Source: Methylotenera_A sp046594915
Lineage (GTDB): Bacteria > Pseudomonadota > Gammaproteobacteria > Burkholderiales > Methylophilaceae
DNA: 64,000 nucleotides
Reading direction: 5' to 3'
Assembly: GCA_046594915.1 (NCBI GenBank)
Contig: JBKJRC010000009.1
Span: 82,006-146,005, forward strand
This document shows positions 35,755 through 45,241 of this stretch, one piece after another (position 1 is the stretch's first letter; the number at the start of each line of letters is the position of its first letter). The notes below the pieces were generated by a model. That model was given only the letters and a program-made list of their open reading frames with translations. It had not been told where the DNA came from and made no database searches. The translations under genes were made by a program, and so were the position numbers.

Positions 35755-37515
35755 ATGAAAAGCGGTGTCTGCAAGATTTTGTTCTTAATATGCTGCTTTT
35801 GTGTCAATGCGGCTTACTCGGCGGTATTGGTTGGCTGGTCAAGCATGCCGCTAAATACTTATACTGCAGGTCCTTTTAGTCAGCATCAAGGTTCCAACAC
35901 TTGGGCGCCTCCAAGTTCTCAAATAGTCGGCGGTTTTTCTGCCGCTGAAAAAGCTGCCGATGGAAGCTATATCTTTTTGATTGATACTGGATTTGGCCCC
36001 AAATCGTCTTCATTGAGTTCGTTGCTAGGGCTTTATGATTTAAAAATTGACTTTAATGATTTTCAAGGCAACATCAAAAACACAGAAGTTTTAAAGCTAA
36101 TTCGTTTTAATGATAGTGACAACAAACTGAGCTTTGCTAAACAAGTTGATTTTGAATTCTATGGTAACAATCCCAAAAATAACCCTGTTGATGCAATCAT
36201 CAAAAAAGGTAAATTGCTGACTGGTGGAGATATTGATCCTGAATCCTTTCGGGTGGATTACAAAGGCAATATATGGGTTGGCGACGAGTTTGGTCCATTT
36301 TTAATTAAGCTGGACAAAACAGGTAAGGTTTTAAGGCGAGAAATTGCTATCCCCAATATCACTTCTCCGGAAAATTCATTATTGAAAACCGGGGATATTC
36401 CAACTATTAAAACGACAGCGGGTTTAGAAGGGATGGCAATTAACCCTCAAGGCAATAAGCTTTACCCAATGTTAGAAAAGCCTGTTATTGGAGACGCTGA
36501 AAAAGCGCTTAGAATATATGAATTTGATGTAGATACAGAGCATTTTGAAGAAGGGTATTATTTATACAAATTAGATGGTGATGCCACGGAAATAAGAGAG
36601 CTAGTCGCTATTAACGACAAAGAGTTTTTAACGATCGAGCAAAATGAGAGATGGGGTTCTGATGGACATGTAAAAAAAGTATTTTGGCTTTCAATTGCAG
36701 ATGTTGAAAAGTATGGGTATGTTAAAAAGAGAGAAATAGTTGATTTAATGCATATTTCTGACCCGGTTGATTTGAATAAAGACGGTAGTATTGCTTTCTC
36801 TTTCCCCAAATTAACGATTGAATCCATCGTCATTTTAGATAAAGATACCTTATTGATTACAAACGATAATAATTTTGGGGAAAGAACAGATTTTATTAAA
36901 ATCCGTTTAAATGAATCTTTAAACTTGAAGCAATTTAATAGCCCTACATTAGATACAAACAAATGGGCGCCACGTGATAAAAATTACTATGCATGGCAAG
37001 GCTTTCATAGCTATAGCCTGGAATGGGGAAATATAGCGGCGACCATGCTGATTTTTTTGATAGTATTAGCCACTGCCATTCAGAAAATCCATTTAAAAGC
37101 GGATGGCATATTTCATTGGGCAATATTATCTGCGGTGATATTAAGCTTATTTTTTTACAATTATCTTAGCTTATATTATTACGCAACCCAATCTTTTCGA
37201 GATCTGTTTATTGATTCTGGTTTGTATCAAAACCGAGGCCCACTGCAACGTTCCATCATCATGGCTATCGCGGTGGCAACGGTTATGATGTTTTTTGCGG
37301 CGTTTTTTTACTATAAAAATAGGTATACAAAATATTCTATGGCCGTTATCAGCATGTTGTTGGGCTTAAAAGGCACTCAGTTTGTGTCCTATCATCGCAT
37401 TGATAACATCACAGATTACGTATTGGGTATTGGGCGAGTATTTGATTGGATTGAGTCTTTTTTTATACTATTATTATTGTTAGCGGTTATTCATGATCGT
37501 AAAATTAACACTTAA
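35755..37515 (+). CDS. Phytase-like (esterase-like) beta-propeller fused to a membrane domain
   Basis: A 586-residue envelope protein. A signal peptide (to about residue 22) is followed by a phytase-like propeller (about 40-400; RVDYKGNIWVGDEFGPFLIKLD and KTTAGLEGMAINPQG are typical of the esterase-like phytase family). Five membrane helices fill about residues 415-580. The membrane part resembles that of the next gene (a pair of Asp/Glu-bearing helices ending near RKI / YTK). The propeller would sit outside the membrane. Catalytic activity is unproven. Confidence 0.8.
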   Translation: MKSGVCKILFLICCFCVNAAYSAVLVGWSSMPLNTYTAGPFSQHQGSNTWAPPSSQIVGGFSAAEKAADGSYIFLIDTGFGPKSSSLSSLLGLYDLKIDFNDFQGNIKNTEVLKLIRFNDSDNKLSFAKQVDFEFYGNNPKNNPVDAIIKKGKLLTGGDIDPESFRVDYKGNIWVGDEFGPFLIKLDKTGKVLRREIAIPNITSPENSLLKTGDIPTIKTTAGLEGMAINPQGNKLYPMLEKPVIGDAEKALRIYEFDVDTEHFEEGYYLYKLDGDATEIRELVAINDKEFLTIEQNERWGSDGHVKKVFWLSIADVEKYGYVKKREIVDLMHISDPVDLNKDGSIAFSFPKLTIESIVILDKDTLLITNDNNFGERTDFIKIRLNESLNLKQFNSPTLDTNKWAPRDKNYYAWQGFHSYSLEWGNIAATMLIFLIVLATAIQKIHLKADGIFHWAILSAVILSLFFYNYLSLYYYATQSFRDLFIDSGLYQNRGPLQRSIIMAIAVATVMMFFAAFFYYKNRYTKYSMAVISMLLGLKGTQFVSYHRIDNITDYVLGIGRVFDWIESFFILLLLLAVIHDRKINT

Positions 37516-37568
37516 AAAATATTGTCAAGCAAGGCACTCTAGGTGCAACTGTTTCAGAAAGGCTATCG

Positions 37569-38261
37569 ATGCATATTGGTGACCCAACCATTATTGCGTG
37601 GATTACCGTATTGGTTTATCTAACAGCCGCAGCAAGGTGTGTATTTAAAGCCATCGTGTCTAAAAAATTTGGTGGTAATTATCAGTTTTGGCTTTATTTA
37701 GCCGTCTTTTTATTGTTTTTAGGTGTTAATAAGCAGCTAGATTTGCAAACTTGGTTTGAGCAAACCATGAAAGCGTTAGCACAAACACGCGGTTGGTATG
37801 AGTACAAACTTTCTTTGCAAAAAGTCTTTATTGCGCTGCTTGGTCTTGGCATGCTAACCGTATTACTTAGCTTCCGATTATATCTGGCGAACTCTTGGCG
37901 CAATTACAAAATAACCTGGATTGGTATTGTGTTGCTTTGCGTTTTCATTTTAGTGCGTGCAGCAGCATTTAATCAGTTAGATTTTTTGGTTAATCAGGAT
38001 ATTTTAGGATTCAATATTGCCGAAATACTGGAAATATCGGCACTATTCCTCATCGTGTTAGGCACATTCCTTTACACCAAACAACCCAATTTTGTCACGA
38101 CAGGCGCACTGCAGATTAAAGATTATGTAGAAATTATGAATGAGCATAGTATTGTGCATTGCCCTCAATGCGGTATTCAGCCCTTGGCAAAGATAGTAGA
38201 TGGCCGTGTGTTTAAATGCCGATCTTGCGGATTTATGTATACGGTAACGATTGCGAATTAA
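37569..38261 (+). CDS. Polytopic membrane protein with C-terminal zinc ribbon
   Basis: A 230-residue protein with about five membrane helices (residues 8-170) and a cytoplasmic C-terminal zinc ribbon, C198-P-Q-C201 and C217-R-S-C220. The last two helices (AAFNQLDFLVNQDILGFNIAEILEIS) resemble those of the upstream phytase-like protein (RIDNITDYVLGIGRVFDWIES), suggesting related domains. AGAAAGG precedes the ATG. Function unknown; co-transcription with the upstream gene (53 bp) suggests a shared process. Confidence 0.7.
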   Translation: MHIGDPTIIAWITVLVYLTAAARCVFKAIVSKKFGGNYQFWLYLAVFLLFLGVNKQLDLQTWFEQTMKALAQTRGWYEYKLSLQKVFIALLGLGMLTVLLSFRLYLANSWRNYKITWIGIVLLCVFILVRAAAFNQLDFLVNQDILGFNIAEILEISALFLIVLGTFLYTKQPNFVTTGALQIKDYVEIMNEHSIVHCPQCGIQPLAKIVDGRVFKCRSCGFMYTVTIAN

Positions 38262-38315
38262 ACGCATTAGCTAGATAGAAAGCAAATCAGGACACAATTT
38301 TTTGCATAAAAACAC

Positions 38316-39347
38316 ATGAATTTTTACCCAATAGTTAAACCGTTTTTATTTCAATTAGATGCTGAAACAGCACATGACATCACGCTTAAAGGCCTGAAGT
38401 GGGCTGAGAAAACCGGCGTTTTAAATAGCTATGCAAAACCGCCTACGTGTGCTTCGCGTCAGGTAATGGGTTTAACTTTTCCCAACCCAGTTGGTTTGGC
38501 GGCAGGCTTGGATAAAAATGGTGCAGTCATTGATGGCATGGCTGCCTTGGGTTTTGGTTTTATTGAAATAGGCACAGTGACGCCGCGTGCGCAGCCAGGC
38601 AATGCCAAGCCGCGCTTGTTTCGTGTAACAAAGGCACAAGGTGTGATTAATCGTTTTGGTTTTAATAACTTAGGTGTCGATAATTTAGTTAACAATGTAA
38701 AAGCGGCAAAATTTAATGCCGGCTTTGCCAATCAAATATTGGGCATTAACATTGGTAAAAATTTTGATACGCCGATTGAAAACGCAGTAGATGACTATTT
38801 AATCTGCATGCAAAAAGTGTACGAACATGCCAGTTATATCACCGTGAATATTTCGTCGCCCAACACCAAAAATTTGCGTGCCTTGCAAGAAAAAGAAGCC
38901 TTATCCAGCTTGCTGGCCAGCTTGAAGCTGGAACAGCAAAAGTTGGCACAACAGCATGGAAAATATGTGCCAATCACCTTAAAAATCGCGCCCGATTTAA
39001 CACAGGCGCAAGTGATTGAAATTGCCGATTTATTGATGCAACATCAGATAGATGGCGTGATTGCGACCAATACAACTTTGGCACGCAATGCGATAAAAGG
39101 CATGAAAAATAGCAAAGAAACAGGCGGGCTATCTGGCGCACCAGTACGCAATCAATCGACGATTGTGATTCAGCAGCTTTCAAAACAATTGCAAGGTGCG
39201 CTGCCAATTATTGGCGTGGGCGGCATATTCAGTGGCGCAGATGCGGTAGAAAAAATTGCAGCTGGTGCGAGTTTGGTGCAAGTGTATAGCGGGCTGATTT
39301 ATAAAGGCCCTAAACTAGTACACGATATTTGCGCAGTATTAGGTTAA
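38316..39347 (+). CDS. pyrD: Dihydroorotate dehydrogenase (quinone), class 2
   Basis: A 343-residue PyrD. The N-terminal amphipathic helix (KPFLFQLDAETAHDITLKGL) marks the membrane-associated class 2 enzyme. The FMN and substrate motifs include NPVGLAAGLDKNG, INRFGFNN, the catalytic Ser in VNISSPNTKNLR, and IGVGGIFSG. It oxidises dihydroorotate to orotate in pyrimidine synthesis using quinones. Confidence 0.98.
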   Translation: MNFYPIVKPFLFQLDAETAHDITLKGLKWAEKTGVLNSYAKPPTCASRQVMGLTFPNPVGLAAGLDKNGAVIDGMAALGFGFIEIGTVTPRAQPGNAKPRLFRVTKAQGVINRFGFNNLGVDNLVNNVKAAKFNAGFANQILGINIGKNFDTPIENAVDDYLICMQKVYEHASYITVNISSPNTKNLRALQEKEALSSLLASLKLEQQKLAQQHGKYVPITLKIAPDLTQAQVIEIADLLMQHQIDGVIATNTTLARNAIKGMKNSKETGGLSGAPVRNQSTIVIQQLSKQLQGALPIIGVGGIFSGADAVEKIAAGASLVQVYSGLIYKGPKLVHDICAVLG

Positions 39348-39408
39348 TTAAATCATAGACTTAACTAATATTTTTAGGCAAAAAATAGTGTTAAGTATTT
39401 GATTTTTT

Positions 39409-40017
39409 ATGCTTCCAATTTTATATTCCTACCGCCGCTGCCCTTATGCCATGCGTGCCAGACTGGCAGTTTATGTTGCCAATGTTGCAGTTGAGTTACG
39501 CGAAATATCGCTGCGAGACAAGCCAGCCCACATGTTGCAGATATCGCCAAAAGCCACAGTGCCCGTGTTGTTGCTGCAAAATGGCATTGTGATTGAACAG
39601 AGTTTAGACATTATGTTTTGGGCGTTGCAACAGCGAGATCCGCAAAATTGGCTGGCTGCGGATTTGGCAAAAATGCACACATTAATTGCCGAGAACGACA
39701 CAGTTTTTAAGCAGGCATTGGATGGCTACAAATATCCTGAACGCTACCCGCAAGCAATCCAAGTAGATTATCGCCAGCAAGGCGAGGTGTTTTTACAGCG
39801 GTTGGAAAACTTGCTCATTCAAAATACTTACTTGTTAAAAGCGACTGCCAGCTTGGCTGACATGGCGATTTTCCCGTTTGTGCGTCAGTTTGCGGCGGTT
39901 GATACGGTTTGGTTTGAAACATCCAATTATCCCAAATTGAAAATTTGGCTTAATAAGTTAGTTAAATCCGTATTATTTGAACAGGTGATGAAAAAACAGC
40001 CAACTTACATTGCATAA
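39409..40017 (+). CDS. Glutathione S-transferase family protein
   Basis: A 202-residue GST-fold protein. The N-terminal thioredoxin domain has CPYAMRAR with Cys11 as the likely active residue, the cis-Pro in KATVPVLLL and EQSLDIMFWAL. The C-terminal helical domain ends in a W/F-rich core. The Cys-type active site suggests a glutaredoxin-like or omega-like enzyme. It starts 62 bp after pyrD. Confidence 0.9.
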   Translation: MLPILYSYRRCPYAMRARLAVYVANVAVELREISLRDKPAHMLQISPKATVPVLLLQNGIVIEQSLDIMFWALQQRDPQNWLAADLAKMHTLIAENDTVFKQALDGYKYPERYPQAIQVDYRQQGEVFLQRLENLLIQNTYLLKATASLADMAIFPFVRQFAAVDTVWFETSNYPKLKIWLNKLVKSVLFEQVMKKQPTYIA

Positions 40018-40046
40018 GTTGGCTGCTGGTATCGCGCTACTAAAAT

Positions 40047-42326
40047 CTAATCTGCGGTAGCAAGTTGTGCATCGCGTGATTGCTTATCCTGAATAAAAAC
40101 CAGTTTCACTTGATCTTTATCATCAATATCGACATGCACTGCACCGCCATTAGCCAATTTGCCAAATAACAATTCATCCGCCAACGCTTTGCGAATGGTG
40201 TCTTGAATCAAGCGTGCCATTGGGCGGGCGCCCATTTGCGGGTCAAAACCTTTTTTGCCCAAATAGATTTTAAGCGCATCGCTGAATGTGGCATCCACTT
40301 TTTTCTCATGTAATTGATCTTCTAATTGCATCAAGAATTTATCCACCACGCGGATAATAATATCTTGCGTTAAGCTGCCAAACGATACGGTTGCATCTAA
40401 ACGGTTGCGAAATTCTGGTGAAAACAAGCGTTTAATATCGGCTGCTTCGTCACCTGCCTCTTTAGCATTCGTAAATCCAATGCTCGATTTTGCTAAATTC
40501 TCAGCGCCTGCATTTGTCGTCATGATAATCGTGACATTTCTAAAGTCTGCTTTGCGGCCGTTATTATCCGTGAGCGTACCGTGATCCATCACTTGTAACA
40601 GGATATTAAAAATATCGGGATGCGCTTTTTCAATCTCGTCCAGCAACAACACGCTGTAAGGCTGTTTGGTAATCGCTTCGGTCATTAAGCCGCCTTGCTC
40701 AAAACCAACGTAACCAGGAGGTGCGCCAATCAGCCGGCTTACCGCATGTCTTTCCATATATTCACTCATGTCAAAGCGAATCAACTCAACACCCATAATA
40801 TAAGCCAATTGCTTGGCGACTTCGGTTTTGCCCACACCAGTCGGGCCGCTAAACAGAAAGCTGCCGATTGGTTTGTTGTTTTGTCCCAAGCCGCTGCGCG
40901 CCATTTTAACGGCGGATGTCAACATTTCAATGGCTTTATCTTGCCCAAAAACCACCGCTTTTAAATCGCGCTCTAAAGTTTTGAGTGCGCTTCTGTCGTC
41001 GCTAGAGATATTTTTGGGCGGAATTCGCGCAATTTTAGCCACGATATCTTCAATCTCTTTATTGCCGATGACTTTTTTCTGTTTGTTTTTAGGCAAAATA
41101 CGCTGCGCCGCACCCGCTTCATCAATCACATCAATCGCTTTATCGGGCAAATGACGGTCGTTGATATATTTAGCCGCAAGTTCGGCCGCAGTTGTGAGTG
41201 CGCTGGCGCTGTATTTCACACGGTGATGCTCTTCAAAACGCGATTTTAAACCTTTTAGAATTTCAATCGTTTCGGCAACGCTGGGTTCAACTACATCTAC
41301 CTTTTGGAAGCGGCGAGATAGTGCGTGGTCTTTCTCAAAAATACCGCGATATTCTTGATAGGTGGTGGCGCCTATGCATTTAAGCGTGCCATTTGAAAGC
41401 GCAGGTTTAAGTAAATTGCTTGCATCCAGTGTGCCGCCACTGGCCGCGCCTGCGCCGATCAAAGTGTGGATTTCATCAATAAATAAAATCGCATCTGGTT
41501 TTTCGGCCAGTTGCTTCATCACCGCTTTTAAGCGTTGCTCAAAATCGCCACGGTATTTGGTGCCGGCCAGTAACGCGCCCATATCTAGCGAATAAACGGT
41601 AGCATTTGCTAACACCTCTGGGATTTCTTTTTCAACAATACGACGTGCCAAGCCTTCTGCAATCGCTGTTTTGCCCACGCCAGCTTCTCCCACTAATAGT
41701 GGGTTATTTTTACGACGACGGCACAATGTTTGAATCACACGTTCAATTTCTGGGCCGCGGCCGATTAATGGATCAATTTTACCGGCTAAAACTTGAGTGT
41801 TTAAATTGAGGGTAAAGTTTTCCAGCGCGCCATTTGGTGCAGATTCTGCTTCACTATCTGTTTCATTACCCTCAGGTTTTGCATCACCTTCTGGAATTTT
41901 AGCAACGCCATGTGAGATAAAGTTAACCACATCTAAGCGCGTAATTCCTTGCTGATGCAAGAAAAACACCGCATGCGAATCTTTTTCGCCAAAAATCGCC
42001 ACCAGCACATTAGCGCCAGTCACTTCTTTTTTACCAGATGATTGCACGTGCAACATGGCACGTTGAATCACGCGTTGAAAGCCCAGTGTTGGCTGTGTAT
42101 CGACTTCTTCAGTGCCATTTACCGTGGGTGTATGTTCTTCTATGTAATGATTCAGTTCGGTGCGTAGCACTTCAAATTTTGCGCCACACGCTCGCAGCAC
42201 TTCCGCCGCAGTCGGGTTATCAATCATTGCCAGCAATAAATGCTCAACAGTAATGAGTTCATGACGCTTTTGTCTCGCATCCATAAACGCCATGTGCAAA
42301 CTGACTTCAAGTTCTTGCGCGATCAT
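40047..42326 (-). CDS. clpA: ATP-dependent Clp protease ATPase subunit ClpA
   Basis: A 759-residue AAA+ unfoldase that feeds ClpP. It has an N-terminal double Clp-N repeat (to about 145), AAA-1 with Walker A GEAGVGKTA and Walker B ILFIDEIHTL, and AAA-2 with GPTGVGKTEVAK and LLLDEIEKAH, ending in a ClpB_D2-small domain (QMGARPMARLIQDTIRKAL). The start at MIAQELEVSLHMAF (42326) is chosen over the longer open frame, which runs back into the palindromic array. It lies downstream of clpS, its adaptor. Confidence 0.97.
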   Translation of the reverse strand: MIAQELEVSLHMAFMDARQKRHELITVEHLLLAMIDNPTAAEVLRACGAKFEVLRTELNHYIEEHTPTVNGTEEVDTQPTLGFQRVIQRAMLHVQSSGKKEVTGANVLVAIFGEKDSHAVFFLHQQGITRLDVVNFISHGVAKIPEGDAKPEGNETDSEAESAPNGALENFTLNLNTQVLAGKIDPLIGRGPEIERVIQTLCRRRKNNPLLVGEAGVGKTAIAEGLARRIVEKEIPEVLANATVYSLDMGALLAGTKYRGDFEQRLKAVMKQLAEKPDAILFIDEIHTLIGAGAASGGTLDASNLLKPALSNGTLKCIGATTYQEYRGIFEKDHALSRRFQKVDVVEPSVAETIEILKGLKSRFEEHHRVKYSASALTTAAELAAKYINDRHLPDKAIDVIDEAGAAQRILPKNKQKKVIGNKEIEDIVAKIARIPPKNISSDDRSALKTLERDLKAVVFGQDKAIEMLTSAVKMARSGLGQNNKPIGSFLFSGPTGVGKTEVAKQLAYIMGVELIRFDMSEYMERHAVSRLIGAPPGYVGFEQGGLMTEAITKQPYSVLLLDEIEKAHPDIFNILLQVMDHGTLTDNNGRKADFRNVTIIMTTNAGAENLAKSSIGFTNAKEAGDEAADIKRLFSPEFRNRLDATVSFGSLTQDIIIRVVDKFLMQLEDQLHEKKVDATFSDALKIYLGKKGFDPQMGARPMARLIQDTIRKALADELLFGKLANGGAVHVDIDDKDQVKLVFIQDKQSRDAQLATAD

Positions 42327-42345
42327 TTTGTACCAACTTTCATTA

Positions 42346-42468
42346 ACTTTTACACTCACTGCCAGCATTAGCTGGTACTTTTGCACTTGCTGCCAACACA
42401 CGTTGGTACTTTTAACTTACCGCCAAATTAAACTGGCATCTCTTTATTTACTGCCAGCCTAGGCTGGC
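42346..42468 (-). repeat. Four tandem 31-bp palindromic units between clpS and clpA
   Basis: Read on the minus strand, four units (31, 30, 31, 31 bp) each hold a 16-bp imperfect palindrome (42468-42453, 42437-42422, 42407-42392, 42376-42361) plus a 14-15 bp spacer of type AGTAAGTGTAAAAGT. The first palindrome, GCCAGCCTAGGCTGGC, is perfect and contains the clpS stop codon. Stem position 5 reads G-C, G-T, A-T, G-C across the units, i.e. it covaries. Confidence 0.9.
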
Positions 42469-42770
42469 TCTGTCACACACTGCAAGGGATGCTGCGATTC
42501 TTTTGCATGCGTTAACACCTGCTTCATTTTGGTTTCCGCGATGTCTTGCGGATAAACACCACACACGCCCATGCCTTCTGTATGTACTTTGAGCATAATT
42601 TGCGTCGCTTGTTCACGACTTTTGTTAAAAAAACGTTCTATCGTTTCTACAACAAATTCCATGGGCGTGTAGTCGTCATTTAACAACAGCACTTTATACA
42701 TGGCAGGCAGTTTGGGTTTTACTGCGCTGGGCTTAATTGCAAGGTCTTGGTTAGGGTTTGTGTTAGCCAT
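42459..42770 (-). CDS. clpS: ClpA adaptor protein ClpS
   Basis: A 103-residue N-end-rule adaptor that delivers substrates with Leu, Phe, Tyr or Trp N-termini to ClpAP. A flexible N-terminal tail precedes the core YKVLLLNDDYTPMEFVV and MLKVHTEGMGVCGVYPQDIAETK motifs, which build the N-degron pocket. Its stop lies in the first palindrome of the array leading to clpA, so the two are probably co-transcribed. Confidence 0.97.
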   Translation of the reverse strand: MANTNPNQDLAIKPSAVKPKLPAMYKVLLLNDDYTPMEFVVETIERFFNKSREQATQIMLKVHTEGMGVCGVYPQDIAETKMKQVLTHAKESQHPLQCVTEPA

Positions 42771-42861
42771 TTGCTACTTTGTTAAATACTTAATTGTATT
42801 TTGAGCCGACTACAAAAAATTTCAAGCCCAATTTGAGTAGGGCTATTGAATTAGACATGAT

Positions 42862-44133
42862 TTAAGGAAATATTTTGACGCTTTTGACGATTCTGTCTTG
42901 TGTTTGCATGATTTCAAGCGTGTGATTGTTGATTCTGAAGCTGGTGCCTGGTTCTGGAATATCTTCAAAATGTTCGAGTATTAAACCGTTCAGTGTGCGC
43001 GGGCCATCCAGTGGCAAGATTAGATTGAGTTTTTTGTTCAAATCTCGCAATGCGCTGCTGCCATCCACCAGCCAGCTACCATCATTTTCTTGTCGATAGC
43101 TACCGACACGGCTAGGCGATTGGGTAGTAAAGTCACCAATCACTTCTTCTAAAATATCCTCCAACGTGACTAAGCCTTTAAACTCGCCATATTCATCCAC
43201 CACCAATGCGATGCGCTCCTGATTCTCTTGAAATTGCTGAATTTGTGTATAAAGCGGTGTGCCAGAAGGAATAAAGTAGGGATCGCTAAGAATATCGCGC
43301 AAAGTTTCTTTACTGATTGCGGCATCTTGCTGATAACTGCGTAATTGATTAATCACTTTTCGCACATGAATAATGCCGATAATTTCTTCGCTGTCGCCTT
43401 CGCGCGCAGGCAGGCGCGTGTGATGACTGTTTGAAATACGCTGCAAAATATCATCAGTGGGCGCATCAAAATCAATTACTTCAACCAAGGTATGCGCGGT
43501 CATTACGTCATCTACGGTGATTTTTTCAAGATCAAACAGGTTAAGTAAAATGGTACGGTGTTTTTTTGGCATAAAATGCCCTGCATCGGTGACAATGCTG
43601 CGCAGCTCGTCCATGGTGAGTGATTGCGTACTCTCGCTAAAGTTAATATTCACCCGCAATAACTTAAGCAGGCCTTCCACAAATAGATTGATAAACCACA
43701 CGGCGGGGTAGAGCAATTTCAAAAGTGGGTATAAAACATAACTGCACAAAATGCCCAGTTTTTCTGGGTATGCCGCCGCGATCACTTTAGGGGAGATTTC
43801 GCTGAACACTAAAATAGCGAAAGTGACGGACAACGTGCCTATCATCAACACCCATTCGCCTTCACCAAATAATTCAACAGTGATGACGGTAACTAAGGTT
43901 GCCGATGCGGCATTGGCAAAATTATTGCACAGCAGAATCACACCTAATAATTTATCGGTTTTGGCCAGTAAGGTGCTAGCCAAACGTGCGCCGCGGTTGC
44001 CTTCTTTAACTAGATGCCGCAACCGATAACGGTTAAGTGACATTAAGCTGGTTTCAGCAATAGAGAAAAAGCCAGAAATAAGCAGTAGCAAGGCCAAGAT
44101 GCCAAGCTGATAGGGAATCGGAATATTATCCAA
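42862..44133 (-). CDS. HlyC/CorC-family membrane protein (DUF21-CBS-CorC)
   Basis: A 423-residue protein: DUF21 membrane domain (about 1-180, four helices), paired CBS domains (about 205-330; MTAHTLVEVIDFDAP and ALVVDEYGEFKGLVTLEDILEEVIGDF) and a C-terminal CorC_HlyC domain (WLVDGSSALRDLNKKL). The family is linked to Mg2+/Co2+ efflux. It starts at TTG 44133 with no clear ribosome site; no ATG lies close enough to keep the first helix. Confidence 0.92.
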   Translation of the reverse strand: MDNIPIPYQLGILALLLLISGFFSIAETSLMSLNRYRLRHLVKEGNRGARLASTLLAKTDKLLGVILLCNNFANAASATLVTVITVELFGEGEWVLMIGTLSVTFAILVFSEISPKVIAAAYPEKLGILCSYVLYPLLKLLYPAVWFINLFVEGLLKLLRVNINFSESTQSLTMDELRSIVTDAGHFMPKKHRTILLNLFDLEKITVDDVMTAHTLVEVIDFDAPTDDILQRISNSHHTRLPAREGDSEEIIGIIHVRKVINQLRSYQQDAAISKETLRDILSDPYFIPSGTPLYTQIQQFQENQERIALVVDEYGEFKGLVTLEDILEEVIGDFTTQSPSRVGSYRQENDGSWLVDGSSALRDLNKKLNLILPLDGPRTLNGLILEHFEDIPEPGTSFRINNHTLEIMQTQDRIVKSVKIFP

Positions 44134-44225
44134 GTAGCGTTAAATCAAAAATAAACAGATAATTAGTTTACCTGTATATTCATTTAAAAATCAAGCAGTT
44201 AAGTGTGAATGATTCAATAGCTATA

Positions 44226-45185
44226 TTACGAAAGCGCTTCAGTTGCATTATCTGCATCTTTTTTGTCGGTGTCTTTCTTGTCCACGTCACCAATTAAATT
44301 GGCGCGATTAACACCTAGCCACATGGCAATCGGGCAAGCAACTAGCACTGAAGAGTAGATACCAAACAGAATGCCAATGGTGAGTGCCAGCGCAAAGTTA
44401 TGTAACACTTCACCACCGAAAAGCAGCATTGACCCCACCATGGTTTGTGTCATTGCATGCGTAATCACTGTGCGCGACATGGTGCGCGTGATGGCGTTAT
44501 CTATCACTTGTACCACATTGGCTTTGCGCATTTTGCGAAAGTTTTCGCGCACTCGATCAAACACCACGACGGATTCATTGACCGAGTAACCTAAAACGGC
44601 CAAAATAGCGGCCAGTACGGTTAAGTTGAACTCCCATTGGAAAAAGGCGAAAAAGCCTAAAATAATCACTACATCGTGCATATTGGCGATGATTGCCGCA
44701 ACAGCAAAACGCCATTCAAAGCGCATGGCTAAGTAAGCCATAATGCCTGCACAAACCAGCAGTAAAGCCAATCCGCCGCTGGCATACAACTCATCGCCAA
44801 CCTGCGAACCAACCGATTCTACACGACGCACTTCGGCAGTTGAATCTGCAGCTTGCAGAGCTTTTGTAACGGTTTCAGACAATTGCGCAATCGACATGTC
44901 TTTTTTTAATGGCAAACGAATTAACACGTCATGGCTGGTGCCGAAATTCTGCACAGTAGCGTCTTTTAAACCAATTGAATCAACCGCTTGGCGAATATTA
45001 TCAATATTAGCAGTTTGTGGATAATTCACTTCCATCACCGTGCCGCCAGTGAAATCAACACCGTAGTTAAGGCCTTTAGACCACAGGAAAAATACCGCCA
45101 GTAAAAAAGTGATAAGTGAGATGGTGGTAGTTAAACGACCATAACTCATAAAAGGGATGTCTTTTTTAATTCTAAATAATTCCAT
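44226..45185 (-). CDS. secF: Protein translocase subunit SecF
   Basis: A 319-residue RND-like subunit with six membrane helices. SFLLAVFFLWSKGLNYGVDFTGGTVMEV-type first segment, AVLGYSVNESVVVFDRVRENFR and NAITRTMSRTVITH are diagnostic. With SecD and YajC it uses the proton-motive force to complete protein export through SecYEG. It is the last gene of yajC-secD-secF. Confidence 0.98.
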   Translation of the reverse strand: MELFRIKKDIPFMSYGRLTTTISLITFLLAVFFLWSKGLNYGVDFTGGTVMEVNYPQTANIDNIRQAVDSIGLKDATVQNFGTSHDVLIRLPLKKDMSIAQLSETVTKALQAADSTAEVRRVESVGSQVGDELYASGGLALLLVCAGIMAYLAMRFEWRFAVAAIIANMHDVVIILGFFAFFQWEFNLTVLAAILAVLGYSVNESVVVFDRVRENFRKMRKANVVQVIDNAITRTMSRTVITHAMTQTMVGSMLLFGGEVLHNFALALTIGILFGIYSSVLVACPIAMWLGVNRANLIGDVDKKDTDKKDADNATEALS

Positions 45186-45241
45186 AATCTGTGCTCTAAA
45201 AAGGGTTAACTTTTAATAATTGTGTGGGTTTAAGTTTAGGT

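Noticed and set aside
42327..42401. N-terminal extension of ClpA
   Set aside because: It would translate the palindromic array; family alignment starts at MIAQELEVSL.
42346..42468. CRISPR array between clpS and clpA
   Set aside because: The spacers are similar to each other and only 14-15 bp, the repeats themselves vary, and no cas gene is near.
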